Shown here piece after piece: positions 1 to 5,619 of a stretch of DNA of 5,619 bases. A program made the translations under genes and the position numbers. The stretch is from Candidatus Eiseniibacteriota bacterium. GTDB taxonomy: Bacteria; Joyebacterota; Joyebacteria; Joyebacterales; Joyebacteraceae. Every line of letters starts with the position of its first letter. Positions within the stretch are counted from its first letter, which is position 1. The DNA lies in the NCBI GenBank assembly GCA_030610515.1, contig JAUWRQ010000098.1, positions 1 through 5,619 of the forward strand. Direction: 5' to 3'. The notes below the pieces were generated by a model. It ran no database searches. It was not told where the DNA came from and was given only the letters and a program-made list of their open reading frames with translations.

Positions 1-151
1 CCATCGATCGAGTTCAACGTCCTCGAGTCCGACCAAACTCACACGCGGGTTGAGATCCTCGTTCCCGACTTCGACTCGAGGAGACTCGACGTAGAGGACC
101 GCACCTTCGACGAGGTCGGAGTCCCCGGCGGTAGCCCCGACGGCGAGCCCG
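1..151 (+). repeat. Partial duplicate of the C25 protease prodomain (copy A)
   Basis: Bases 1-150 match 1065-1214 without gaps, a constant offset of 1064, with seven mismatches (47, 74, 85, 89, 93, 113, 139), about 95% identity. Identity stops abruptly at about 151. Frame 1 of this copy reads the same prodomain segment as residues 46-95 of the large protein (PSIEFNVLESDQTHT...). Compared with the intact gene the changes are Leu to Arg, Val to Asp, Ile to Leu, Val to Asp, a silent Val, Val to Glu and Tyr to Asp. All seven are transversions. Frame 1 then runs through unrelated sequence to a TGA at 265-267. The match begins at base 1, so the duplication may extend left of the window. It is probably a non-functional fragment, or an artefact joined to the FGE-like sequence that follows. 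Confidence 0.93.
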
Positions 152-667
152 CCTTGGTCCTCGGATCCGAAGTCCGGCTCTTCCTCGTCGCCGGTTCTCG
201 GCATCTCCTGGTTCGAGGCGTACGCGTACTGCAAGTGGGCGGGAAGGCGGCTGCCCACGGGCGGTGAATGGTCGGAGGCGGCGGGATGGCCGGGCAGACC
301 GTACCCGTGGGGCGAGATCAGGGAAGGCGGCGCGTCTCCCCCGCTCTTCGACCTGGCGAACATAAAATACGGATACCAGGGCTACACGTTCGGTGGGTTC
401 GAGTCCGACGGCTACGAATTCGCGGCGCCCGTCGGGAGCTACAGCCCCCAGGGCGACAGTCCGCTGGGGCTCGCCGACGCATTCGGAAACGTGTGGGAGT
501 GGTGCGCGGACGTCGTCGTCGTGATCGACTACGGCACCTTTTCGTGCGCCACGCGCCCGCTCAAGGGCGGAAGCTGGGCGACTTCCCCTTTCGACCTCCA
601 GGACCGCTCGAAGGATCTCTGCCCGCTGTACAGGATCGACACGGCCGGATTCCGATGCGCTAGGTAG
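149..667 (+). CDS. FGE/SUMF1-like (C-type-lectin-fold) protein, 5'-truncated, no start codon
   Basis: Frame 2 reads a typical C-terminal part of a formylglycine-generating-enzyme-like domain: PPW..DP, then PVLGISWFEAYAYCKWAG and RRLPTGGEW (about 191-277), RPYPWGE, GLADAFGNVWEWCAD (about 470-511), LKGGSW (about 562-579) and the terminal GFRCAR before TAG at 665-667. These are the conserved blocks of the FGE-sulfatase (SUMF1/EgtB/PvdO) family. The N-terminal half is absent. Frame 2 is closed by TAG at 92-94, and there is no ATG, GTG or TTG before a GTG inside the NVWEW motif (about 491), so no intact gene starts here. The sequence to the left belongs to the prodomain duplicate in another frame. 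The two catalytic cysteines of true aerobic FGE lie just after GGS[YW] in family members; here that stretch is WATSPFDLQDRSKDL with none in place, so sulfatase activation is unlikely. A binding or structural role, or another SUMF-type function, is more likely for the parent protein. Family assignment is firm; the gene's integrity is not. Confidence 0.82.
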   Translation, partial: PPWSSDPKSGSSSSPVLGISWFEAYAYCKWAGRRLPTGGEWSEAAGWPGRPYPWGEIREGGASPPLFDLANIKYGYQGYTFGGFESDGYEFAAPVGSYSPQGDSPLGLADAFGNVWEWCADVVVVIDYGTFSCATRPLKGGSWATSPFDLQDRSKDLCPLYRIDTAGFRCAR

Positions 668-685
668 GCCTCGCAGCAATCCTGA

Positions 686-714
686 TAGACAAACCAAGAA
701 AAATGTGCTAAGAT
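686..714 (+). promoter_or_regulatory. Sigma-70-type promoter, extended -10, for the C25 gene
   Basis: The -35 candidate TAGACA (686-691, 5 of 6 to TTGACA) is followed by a 17-base spacer and the -10 candidate TAAGAT (709-714, 4 of 6 to TATAAT). A TG sits one base before the -10 (706-707), the extended -10 arrangement. The elements lie in a short AT-rich island (about 681-716) in otherwise very GC-rich DNA, just after the stop codon at 667. Transcription would start near 721, giving a leader of about 210 bases before the ATG at 930. This assumes a housekeeping sigma factor with ordinary specificity. Confidence 0.55.
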
Positions 715-747
715 AAGGTGATAGTGGCAGATAGGATCGGGCTCCCG

Positions 748-793
748 GCGCGGCCGGGGCCCGGTTTGCATCCGGATTCCCCGGCGGGCGCGC
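748..793 (+). other. Long GC-rich hairpin in the 5' leader
   Basis: The strand can fold on itself: 748-752 with 789-793, 753-755 with 783-785, 756-759 with 779-782 and 761-764 with 772-775, around a 7-base loop (765-771, tttgcat). This gives 16 pairs, nearly all G-C, interrupted by a 3-base bulge (786-788) and a small internal loop (760 against 776-778). It lies in the transcript expected from the promoter at 686-714. No T-run follows, so it is not a classical intrinsic terminator. It could shape the leader, protect the 5' end, or limit read-through from the upstream fragment. A weaker hairpin (805-810 with 818-823) follows. I see no recognisable riboswitch in 668-929. Confidence 0.5.
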
Positions 794-917
794 GGGGGCG
801 CCGTGCGGGGCTCTCTGCTCCGCGCTGTGACCCCGCGGACGTCATCGCGCGCCGGAGCAGTGTGTCCCACGTACGCGAGAACAAGAGAGAAAGAAGACGA
901 GCAGTCTAGGGACAGTG

Positions 918-924
918 AAGGAGG
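918..924 (+). promoter_or_regulatory. Strong Shine-Dalgarno that fixes the start of the C25 gene
   Basis: AAGGAGG lies five bases before ATG 930. An in-frame GTG at 915-917 would give five extra residues (MKEAP), but the Shine-Dalgarno lies downstream of it, inside that extension, so ATG 930 is the better start. That start also gives a normal signal peptide (MYGRPARTTGG then a hydrophobic core). Confidence 0.88.
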
Positions 925-929
925 CTCCG

Positions 930-3900
930 ATGTACGGAAGACCCGCCCGCACCACAGGAGGGTGCGCGGTAGCGATCCTCGTCGCCGTGTGCCTGCTCGC
1001 TCTGAGCGGGGACTCGACAAGCGCCGCCCCGGGAGCGGAACTTGCGACAGCGCCGGAGGCGGCACCATCGATCGAGTTCAACGTCCTCGAGTCCGACCAA
1101 ACTCACACGCTGGTTGAGATCCTCGTTCCCGACTTCGTCTCGAGGAGAATCGTCGTTGAGGACCGCACCTTCGACGTGGTCGGAGTCCCCGGCGGTAGCC
1201 CCTACGGCGAGCCCGGCGAGCCTCTTCTGCAGGTGGCCGCGACGCTGATCGGCGTTCCGCCGACGTCCGGCGTGCAGATGCGCGTGCTCGACGAGGAGTT
1301 CGGGACCTGGGACGGCTTCGAGCTTCCGCCGGTTCCGAATCCGAACGCCGAGCCCGGCGCACCGATCTTCCTGAGCGAGGAGGCGTACTCGAGGAACGAG
1401 TTCCTGCCCGAGAGCGCCATCGCCACCGAGCAGCCGGCGATCATGCGGGACCACCGCGTGGTGCCGCTGCGCGTCCATCCGGTCCGCTACAACGCCGCCA
1501 CCGGCGAGATCCGCGTGCTCAAGAGAGCCCTCGTGGAGTTCGAGTACGGTGCTGGCGAGGTGGTGAATCCTCTGACCGTCCAGCGTCCGGCATCGCGCAC
1601 GTTCAAGCCGATCTATGAGAGCGCGATAGCGAACTACGAATCCGTGAAGACGCGCTACGAAAGCGACGGCAGCGGCAAGTATGTCATCATTACTCACGAC
1701 GACTACTACACGACCATACTCCCGCTCGCGGAATGGAAGCACAAGAGGGGGATGGAGATCGAGATCGCGAAGCTCTCGGTCATAGGTTCGAGCTCCTCGC
1801 AGATCAAGAACTACCTTCAGAACGCGTACAGCACCTGGAGCTCTCCACCGGAATTCGTGCTCCTCGTCGGAGACACGGAACAGACACCGACAGGCAGCGA
1901 GGGCGACGACTACTACGCGAAACTGGCCGGCAGCGACTACCTGGTCGACGTCGACCTGGGCAGACTCTCGTGCGACAGCGTGACGCAGTGCGAGCTCATC
2001 GTGGCCAAGACCCTCGGCTACGAGAAGACCCCGTACATGGCCGATCCAGACTGGTTCAGGAGCGGCTGCCTGATCGTGAGGGACGACTACGACAGCTCGG
2101 ACGCGACGTACTACGAGGACACGTGGCACGCCTACGACCTCATGGAGAGCGCTGGCTTCGTCCAGATAGACACGCTCTTCCGCAAGCACGGCGACGACTA
2201 CAACGACGTCCACGCCGCCGTCACCGACGGCAGGGTCTTCGTCAACTACCGCGGCCAAGGCGTATCCAACTGGTGGTCGCCGTTCAACGTCAACCCCAAC
2301 AGCACGAGCCCCGGATACAAGCTCCCGGTCGTCATGTCGGCCACGTGCGGCACGGGCAGCTACTGGAGTGACGGCTACCCGTGCGAGACGTGGATGCGCG
2401 CCGGCACGGTCGCCACTCCGAGGGGCTCCGTCGTCTTCGTCGCGACATCGGGGATCGTGTCCGGCGGCGCTCACCTCCGAAGCTGCGTGAATCAGGGCTT
2501 CTACACCGCGCTCTTCAACGAGAGGCTCTACACGGTCGGGACGGCGCTCAACAGAGGCAAGCTCGCCCTCTATCAGCTGTACGGACACCAAGGTGAGTAT
2601 GAGGACTGGAACACCCAGGGCGACCCGGAGCTCGACGTCTGGACGATGACGCCGCAGACCTTGATTGTTACCCATCCGGCGACCGTGCCCACCGGCTCGT
2701 CGAACCTAGTCGTCGAGGTCGAGGTCGCAGGCAACCCGGTCGACAAGACCCTCGTCTGCGCCTACATGCCCGGCGAGGTCTATTCGAGCGCGCTCACGAA
2801 CGTGTCCGGAGTGGCGACGCTCCCCATCAGTCCGTCGTCTGCCGACACGGTCTGGATCACCGTGACCGGTCACAACTTCTACCCGTACGAGGGCCACGCC
2901 GTCGTCAACCCTTCGGGTCCGTTCCTCGTCTACGGCAACCACAGCACCGACGACTCCGCGACGGGCAACAGCGACGGTCACGTGAGCCCCGGTGAGATGA
3001 TCGAGCTCACCGTTGGGATCGAGAACGTCGGGCCGGACACGGCCTACGGTGTGAGCGGCCTGCTCGAGTCGGGCGACGCCTACGTGACGCTCGTCGACTC
3101 GACCGCGACGTACGGCGACATCGGGAGCGGGAACACCGTGAGCAACTCGAGCCCCTACGTCTTCACGGTCGGTTCGAACTGCCCCGACGGCCACGACCTT
3201 TCGTTCTCGGTTGACGCGTCGGACGGTTCGCGTACGAACTGGACAGTCGTGGTGCCGGGTATCACGGTCGCCGCGGCTGACCTCGCCTATTCGGGCGTCG
3301 TCATCGACGACGGCGGATCGTGGGGAGACGGGGACGGTGTGCTCGAGACGGGCGAGACCGCCTGGATCACGGTGACGCTCGACAACGACGGCCCGATAGG
3401 CCTGGAGGAGGCGACGGGAACGCTCTCCACAAGCGACACCTACGTAGTCGTGACGGATGGCGACGGCTACTTCGGGGTGATAGCGGGAGGCGGAAGCGCA
3501 TCGAGTTCCGCGAATTCGTTCCGCGTGAGCGTGAGTCCCAACGCGCCGCCGGCCCATGAGGCCTCGCTCGTGCTGGCCATGTCGGGTGACGGCGGCACAT
3601 ACGAGCACGTGCAGGACGTCGGTTTCACGCTGACGCTCGGCGGGACCGCGAGTGAAGGTCCGTCCGGACCGGATTCGTACGGCTACTACGCGTACGACGA
3701 CACCGATACCTGGACGGGCCAGGCGCCGACGTACTCCTGGGTGGAACTCGTTGGCGCCGGCACGAAGATCGCCGCCATCACCGACGAGGACGCGCAGACG
3801 ACCCAGATCGACCTGCCGTTCACGTTCAAGTACTACGGCATCAACTACACGCAGATCTCGGTCTGCTCGAACGGGTTCCTGGCGATGGGCAACGAGGACT

Positions 3901-4985
3901 ACCGCCTCGGCGACAACTCGGCCATCCCGAACACCCACGGACCCGATGCGATGATCGCTCCCTTCTGGGACGATCTCGATCCGAGCGACGGCGGCGACGT
4001 CTACCAGTGGTACGACAGCGCGAACCACCGCTACATCGTCCAGTTCGACGCGTGCGTCCACTACGGCGGAGCCAACCCTGAGACGTTCGAGGTCATTCTG
4101 TACGATCCCGCCCACTACACCACGGCCTCCGGCGACGGGATCATCGTCTATCAGTACGAGGACGCCGCGTTCGTCTACTCGATGACGATGGGCATCGAGA
4201 GCCCCGCTCAGACCGACGGCATCGAGTACGTCTACAACAGCACCTACGACCCGTGCGCCGCACCGGTCGCGGACGGGCTCGCGGTGAAATTCACGACGGA
4301 GCCACCGGACTCGCCCGACATCTGGCTGGTGGTTGACGGTCTCGCGGTCGACGACTCCGTGGGCGGGAACGACGACGGAATCGCCCAGCCTAACGAGACC
4401 GTGGATCTCATCCTCACGCTCGAGAACCGCGGCGGTTCGACGGCCTCGCCCGTCTCCGCGACGATCACGACGACCGACCCGGACGCCATCATCGTCGAAG
4501 GAAGCGCGTCGTTCGGGAGCATTCCCGGAAGCGGCACGGGCGATAACTCGTCGTCGCCGTTCACGGTCACCATCGCCGGCCTGCCTTCCGATGACACGAT
4601 CGAGTTCGACATCGCGATCTCGACGGGCAGCCGCTACGACACGTGGGACGTCGTGACGCTCGTCCTCGACCTGAGCCAGACCGGGATCGAGGAGGGTGGA
4701 ATACCGCTGGTATTCGCGCTCAGGCAGAACTACCCGAACCCGTTCCGCAGTGGAACGACGATCGCGTTCGGTCTGCCTCAGCCGTCGGATGTGAGGATCG
4801 ATGTCTACAACGTCGCCGGCCGCAAGGTCGCGACGGTGCTGAACGATGAGATGCCGGTCGGGTGGCACGCGGCCACGTGGAACGGACGCGACTCGACCGG
4901 TAACGAGGTGTCAGCCGGGATGTACTTCTCCAGGATCGAGGCGGGGTCTAAGACCGCGTCCAAGAAGATGATTCTCGTGCGGTAG
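930..4985 (+). CDS. Secreted gingipain-family (peptidase C25-like) multidomain protein with C-terminal sorting module
   Basis: The protein has 1351 residues. An Arg-containing n-region and hydrophobic core (12-27) form a signal peptide, with cleavage likely near residue 32. Residues about 46-245 resemble the C25 prodomain (VGVPGGSPYGEPGEPLL). The caspase-like C25 peptidase domain spans about 251-570: KYVIITHDDY, then PPEFVLLVGD, then VNYRGQGVSNWW and MSATCGTG. Cys473 is at the nucleophile position, but Gln443 replaces the His of the usual GHG motif 30 residues earlier. A gingipain-type Ig-like domain follows (about 572-655). CARDB-like repeats lie at about 660-775, 782-905 and 1126-1250, each starting with a DD...G(N/D)xDG...E acidic loop. 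A nidogen-like beta domain sits between repeats two and three (about 914-1123; LPFTFKYYG, SVCSNGFLAMG, APFWDDLDP). Residues about 1263-1351 are a FlgD-Ig-like/Por-type sorting module (QNYPNPF, VYNVAGRKV, GMYFSR, KKMILVR). The expected location is the cell surface or outside, by type IX-like export. It is a protease by family, but activity is doubtful because of the missing His. It has its own promoter and is followed by two hairpins. Confidence 0.9.
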   Translation: MYGRPARTTGGCAVAILVAVCLLALSGDSTSAAPGAELATAPEAAPSIEFNVLESDQTHTLVEILVPDFVSRRIVVEDRTFDVVGVPGGSPYGEPGEPLLQVAATLIGVPPTSGVQMRVLDEEFGTWDGFELPPVPNPNAEPGAPIFLSEEAYSRNEFLPESAIATEQPAIMRDHRVVPLRVHPVRYNAATGEIRVLKRALVEFEYGAGEVVNPLTVQRPASRTFKPIYESAIANYESVKTRYESDGSGKYVIITHDDYYTTILPLAEWKHKRGMEIEIAKLSVIGSSSSQIKNYLQNAYSTWSSPPEFVLLVGDTEQTPTGSEGDDYYAKLAGSDYLVDVDLGRLSCDSVTQCELIVAKTLGYEKTPYMADPDWFRSGCLIVRDDYDSSDATYYEDTWHAYDLMESAGFVQIDTLFRKHGDDYNDVHAAVTDGRVFVNYRGQGVSNWWSPFNVNPNSTSPGYKLPVVMSATCGTGSYWSDGYPCETWMRAGTVATPRGSVVFVATSGIVSGGAHLRSCVNQGFYTALFNERLYTVGTALNRGKLALYQLYGHQGEYEDWNTQGDPELDVWTMTPQTLIVTHPATVPTGSSNLVVEVEVAGNPVDKTLVCAYMPGEVYSSALTNVSGVATLPISPSSADTVWITVTGHNFYPYEGHAVVNPSGPFLVYGNHSTDDSATGNSDGHVSPGEMIELTVGIENVGPDTAYGVSGLLESGDAYVTLVDSTATYGDIGSGNTVSNSSPYVFTVGSNCPDGHDLSFSVDASDGSRTNWTVVVPGITVAAADLAYSGVVIDDGGSWGDGDGVLETGETAWITVTLDNDGPIGLEEATGTLSTSDTYVVVTDGDGYFGVIAGGGSASSSANSFRVSVSPNAPPAHEASLVLAMSGDGGTYEHVQDVGFTLTLGGTASEGPSGPDSYGYYAYDDTDTWTGQAPTYSWVELVGAGTKIAAITDEDAQTTQIDLPFTFKYYGINYTQISVCSNGFLAMGNEDYRLGDNSAIPNTHGPDAMIAPFWDDLDPSDGGDVYQWYDSANHRYIVQFDACVHYGGANPETFEVILYDPAHYTTASGDGIIVYQYEDAAFVYSMTMGIESPAQTDGIEYVYNSTYDPCAAPVADGLAVKFTTEPPDSPDIWLVVDGLAVDDSVGGNDDGIAQPNETVDLILTLENRGGSTASPVSATITTTDPDAIIVEGSASFGSIPGSGTGDNSSSPFTVTIAGLPSDDTIEFDIAISTGSRYDTWDVVTLVLDLSQTGIEEGGIPLVFALRQNYPNPFRSGTTIAFGLPQPSDVRIDVYNVAGRKVATVLNDEMPVGWHAATWNGRDSTGNEVSAGMYFSRIEAGSKTASKKMILVR
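1065..1214 (+). repeat. Parent copy of the prodomain duplicate (copy B)
   Basis: This is the in-frame counterpart of bases 1-150, coding for residues 46-95 of the C25-like protein, directly after the signal peptide and an Ala/Glu/Pro linker. This copy is in an intact reading frame with hydrophobic residues at the alternating positions expected of beta strands (TLVEILVPDF, RRIVVEDRTF), so it is the functional version. Confidence 0.93.
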
Positions 4986-5000
4986 CCCGGGAAGACGTTC

Positions 5001-5023
5001 GCGCCCAGGTACGAACCGGGCGC
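5001..5023 (+). terminator. Terminator-like hairpin 15 bases after the C25 stop
   Basis: 5001-5006 (gcgccc) pairs with 5018-5023 (gggcgc) and 5008-5010 (ggt) with 5015-5017 (acc). That makes nine pairs with one bulged A (5007) and a four-base loop (acga). Its position right after the stop codon suggests 3'-end formation or transcript protection. No T-run follows (tcgagagaag), so it is a hairpin-only candidate. Confidence 0.5.
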
Positions 5024-5040
5024 TCGAGAGAAGCCGAACG

Positions 5041-5082
5041 GATCGCCGGCCTGACCGCCTCCGGGTGCCAGGGCCGGCGATC
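5041..5082 (+). terminator. Perfect 11-bp inverted repeat between the C25 gene and the next gene
   Basis: 5041-5051 (gatcgccggcc) is the exact reverse complement of 5072-5082 (ggccggcgatc). The loop of about 20 bases can form a further three-pair inner stem (5054-5056 with 5064-5066). It is the second hairpin in the 141-base gap, ending 44 bases before ATG 5127. It lacks a T-run. It could be a factor-independent terminator of the type seen in GC-rich genomes, a 3'-end stabiliser, or a protein-binding palindrome acting on the downstream gene. Confidence 0.55.
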
Positions 5083-5112
5083 GCTGTACAGAGACCCGAG
5101 ATCGGTCCCGAC

Positions 5113-5118
5113 AAGGAG
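5113..5118 (+). promoter_or_regulatory. Shine-Dalgarno of the downstream gene
   Basis: AAGGAG lies eight bases before ATG 5127, an ordinary spacing. It decides the start because no other in-frame start upstream has such a site. I found no convincing promoter in 4986-5112, so the gene may depend on read-through from the C25 gene or on a promoter I cannot recognise. Confidence 0.8.
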
Positions 5119-5126
5119 AACTGAGA

Positions 5127-5619
5127 ATGACACATGCGGCCACCACAGCCGCGGCGGCCTTGCTGCTGGCGGCGACAGCAGGCACCTCGCCGTTGGGTTC
5201 TGCAGGCCACGTCACCGCTGCGGACGCCAGCGGTTACACGATGTCCGTGAGCTGCCAGGGAATCCTGACAGGGGATCGGCCGCAGGGATCGGGCGATCTC
5301 CGGTGGAACGTCGCAATCGAGGAGGGCCCCGCATGTCCTTTCTCCGCGCGAGTCCCGGTGACGGATCCCCACGGGGCAACACGCACCGTCCGAACCCGCG
5401 GGGAGGCGTTCCTCGTGTCCGGACTCGGGCTCGTGGTCGCCATCCAGCGGCCCGAGACGATCTCGCTTCCATCCGCGATAGAAGTGCTCGACCTCGACGG
5501 AACACCGATCTGGTCGAAGGACGTGCGCGGACTCGCGAGCCCCGTCCTCTGCGGAGACGGAGGAACACTCGCGTATCTCCACTCCGAGGGGATCGAGACC
5601 GTGAACCTCGTGAGCTTCG
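5127..5619 (+). CDS. Secreted protein, probable beta-propeller (PQQ/WD40-like), 3'-truncated by the window
   Basis: An open frame runs from ATG 5127 off the right edge, giving 164 residues with no stop. The N-terminus (MTHAATT followed by AAAALLLAATAG) looks like a signal peptide with an Ala-rich core, likely cut in the region GSAGHVTAAD (about residues 25-34). Its n-region has no Lys or Arg, which is unusual. The rest contains beta-strand-rich segments with aspartate turns: a VTDPHG strand pair, then AIEVLDLDGTPIWSKDV followed by VLCGDGGTLAYLHSEGIETVNL. The pattern 'DLDG.PIW ... DGGTLAYL...GI..V.L' is the usual look of PQQ-like or WD40-like propeller blades, so I infer a propeller starting at about residue 70. 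The ligand or function cannot be read from this part. It lies 141 bases after the C25 gene in the same direction, with two hairpins between, so it may be a separate transcription unit. The gene call is strong; the fold call is moderate. Confidence 0.8.
   Translation, partial: MTHAATTAAAALLLAATAGTSPLGSAGHVTAADASGYTMSVSCQGILTGDRPQGSGDLRWNVAIEEGPACPFSARVPVTDPHGATRTVRTRGEAFLVSGLGLVVAIQRPETISLPSAIEVLDLDGTPIWSKDVRGLASPVLCGDGGTLAYLHSEGIETVNLVSF

Noticed and set aside
1..267. Frame-1 open reading frame from the left edge as a real protein C-terminus
   Set aside because: After base 150 it reads meaningless sequence in the wrong frame through the FGE-like domain to a TGA at 265-267, so it is part of the broken junction and not a gene.
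268..663. 131-residue plus-strand frame starting at ATG 268
   Set aside because: It overlaps the FGE-like reading in another frame, is Arg/Gly-rich, and has none of the conserved motifs that frame 2 shows throughout.
1..667. Diversity-generating retroelement (template/variable repeat pair with a C-type-lectin-fold target)
   Set aside because: Tempting because FGE-like domains are typical targets, the repeats differ by substitutions only, and six of seven changed sites are A on the minus strand of the intact copy. However, the repeat lies in the protease prodomain and not at the 3' end of the FGE-like gene, one site does not fit A-specific change, many other A sites are unchanged, and there is no reverse transcriptase in the window.
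14..697. 227-residue minus-strand frame over the FGE-like region
   Set aside because: It reads antisense to the FGE-like motifs. Its C-terminal Arg-rich part recurs opposite 1078-1200 only because the DNA there is duplicated.
718..1117. Small plus-strand frames (63 and 104 residues) in the leader
   Set aside because: No Shine-Dalgarno and Arg-rich composition from GC-rich DNA. The longer one overlaps the signal peptide and prodomain start of the C25 gene in another frame.
906..2675. 589-residue open frame on the minus strand opposite the C25 gene
   Set aside because: It is Arg/Val/Asp-rich low-complexity sequence with no recognisable domain, lying exactly antisense to a convincing gene. Strong G/C at third positions removes stop codons from the opposite strand, which explains its length.
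2706..4868. 720-residue open frame on the minus strand
   Set aside because: Same antisense effect of codon bias. The composition is almost only R, V, D, G and A, there is no start context, and it is antisense to clear CARDB-like and nidogen-like coding sequence.

Overview
The window is GC-rich and carries long coding regions with strong G/C preference at third codon positions. The proteins are large, secreted and multidomain, and the main one ends in a C-terminal module of the Por/type IX-associated, FlgD-Ig-like kind (QNYPNPF ... GRDSTGNEVSAGMYFSR ... KKMILVR). This points to a Gram-negative-type bacterium of the FCB superphylum or a nearby candidate phylum (Eisenbacteria-, Krumholzibacteria- or Latescibacteria-like). 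That placement is inferred from protein style only; there is no rRNA or marker gene here.

Layout, all on the + strand. Bases 1-151 are a 95%-identical copy of part of the prodomain of the large gene further right (1065-1214). At about base 150 this copy joins, out of frame, the C-terminal part of a formylglycine-generating-enzyme/SUMF1-like domain (149-667) that has no start codon. Bases 668-929 hold a good sigma-70-type promoter in a short AT-rich island, a very GC-rich leader with a long hairpin, and a strong Shine-Dalgarno. The dominant gene (930-4985, 1351 aa) encodes a secreted gingipain-family (C25) protein: signal peptide, prodomain, peptidase domain, Ig-like domain, two CARDB-like repeats, a nidogen-like beta domain, a third CARDB-like repeat and a C-terminal sorting module. 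Two hairpins follow its stop codon. A second gene with its own Shine-Dalgarno (5127 to the window end) begins a secreted, probably beta-propeller protein and is cut off by the edge.

The two complete starts (930, 5127) look like exported proteins, so the region is best read as a cell-surface/secretion locus. The points most worth a second look are: (i) the duplicated prodomain piece, whose seven differences from the parent are all transversions and mostly turn hydrophobic residues into charged ones, fused out of frame to an FGE-like domain (gene decay, local recombination, or an assembly/amplification chimera); and (ii) the gingipain-like domain, which keeps the nucleophile-position Cys but has Gln where the family normally has its catalytic His. 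I see no complete new defence or mobile system in this window.
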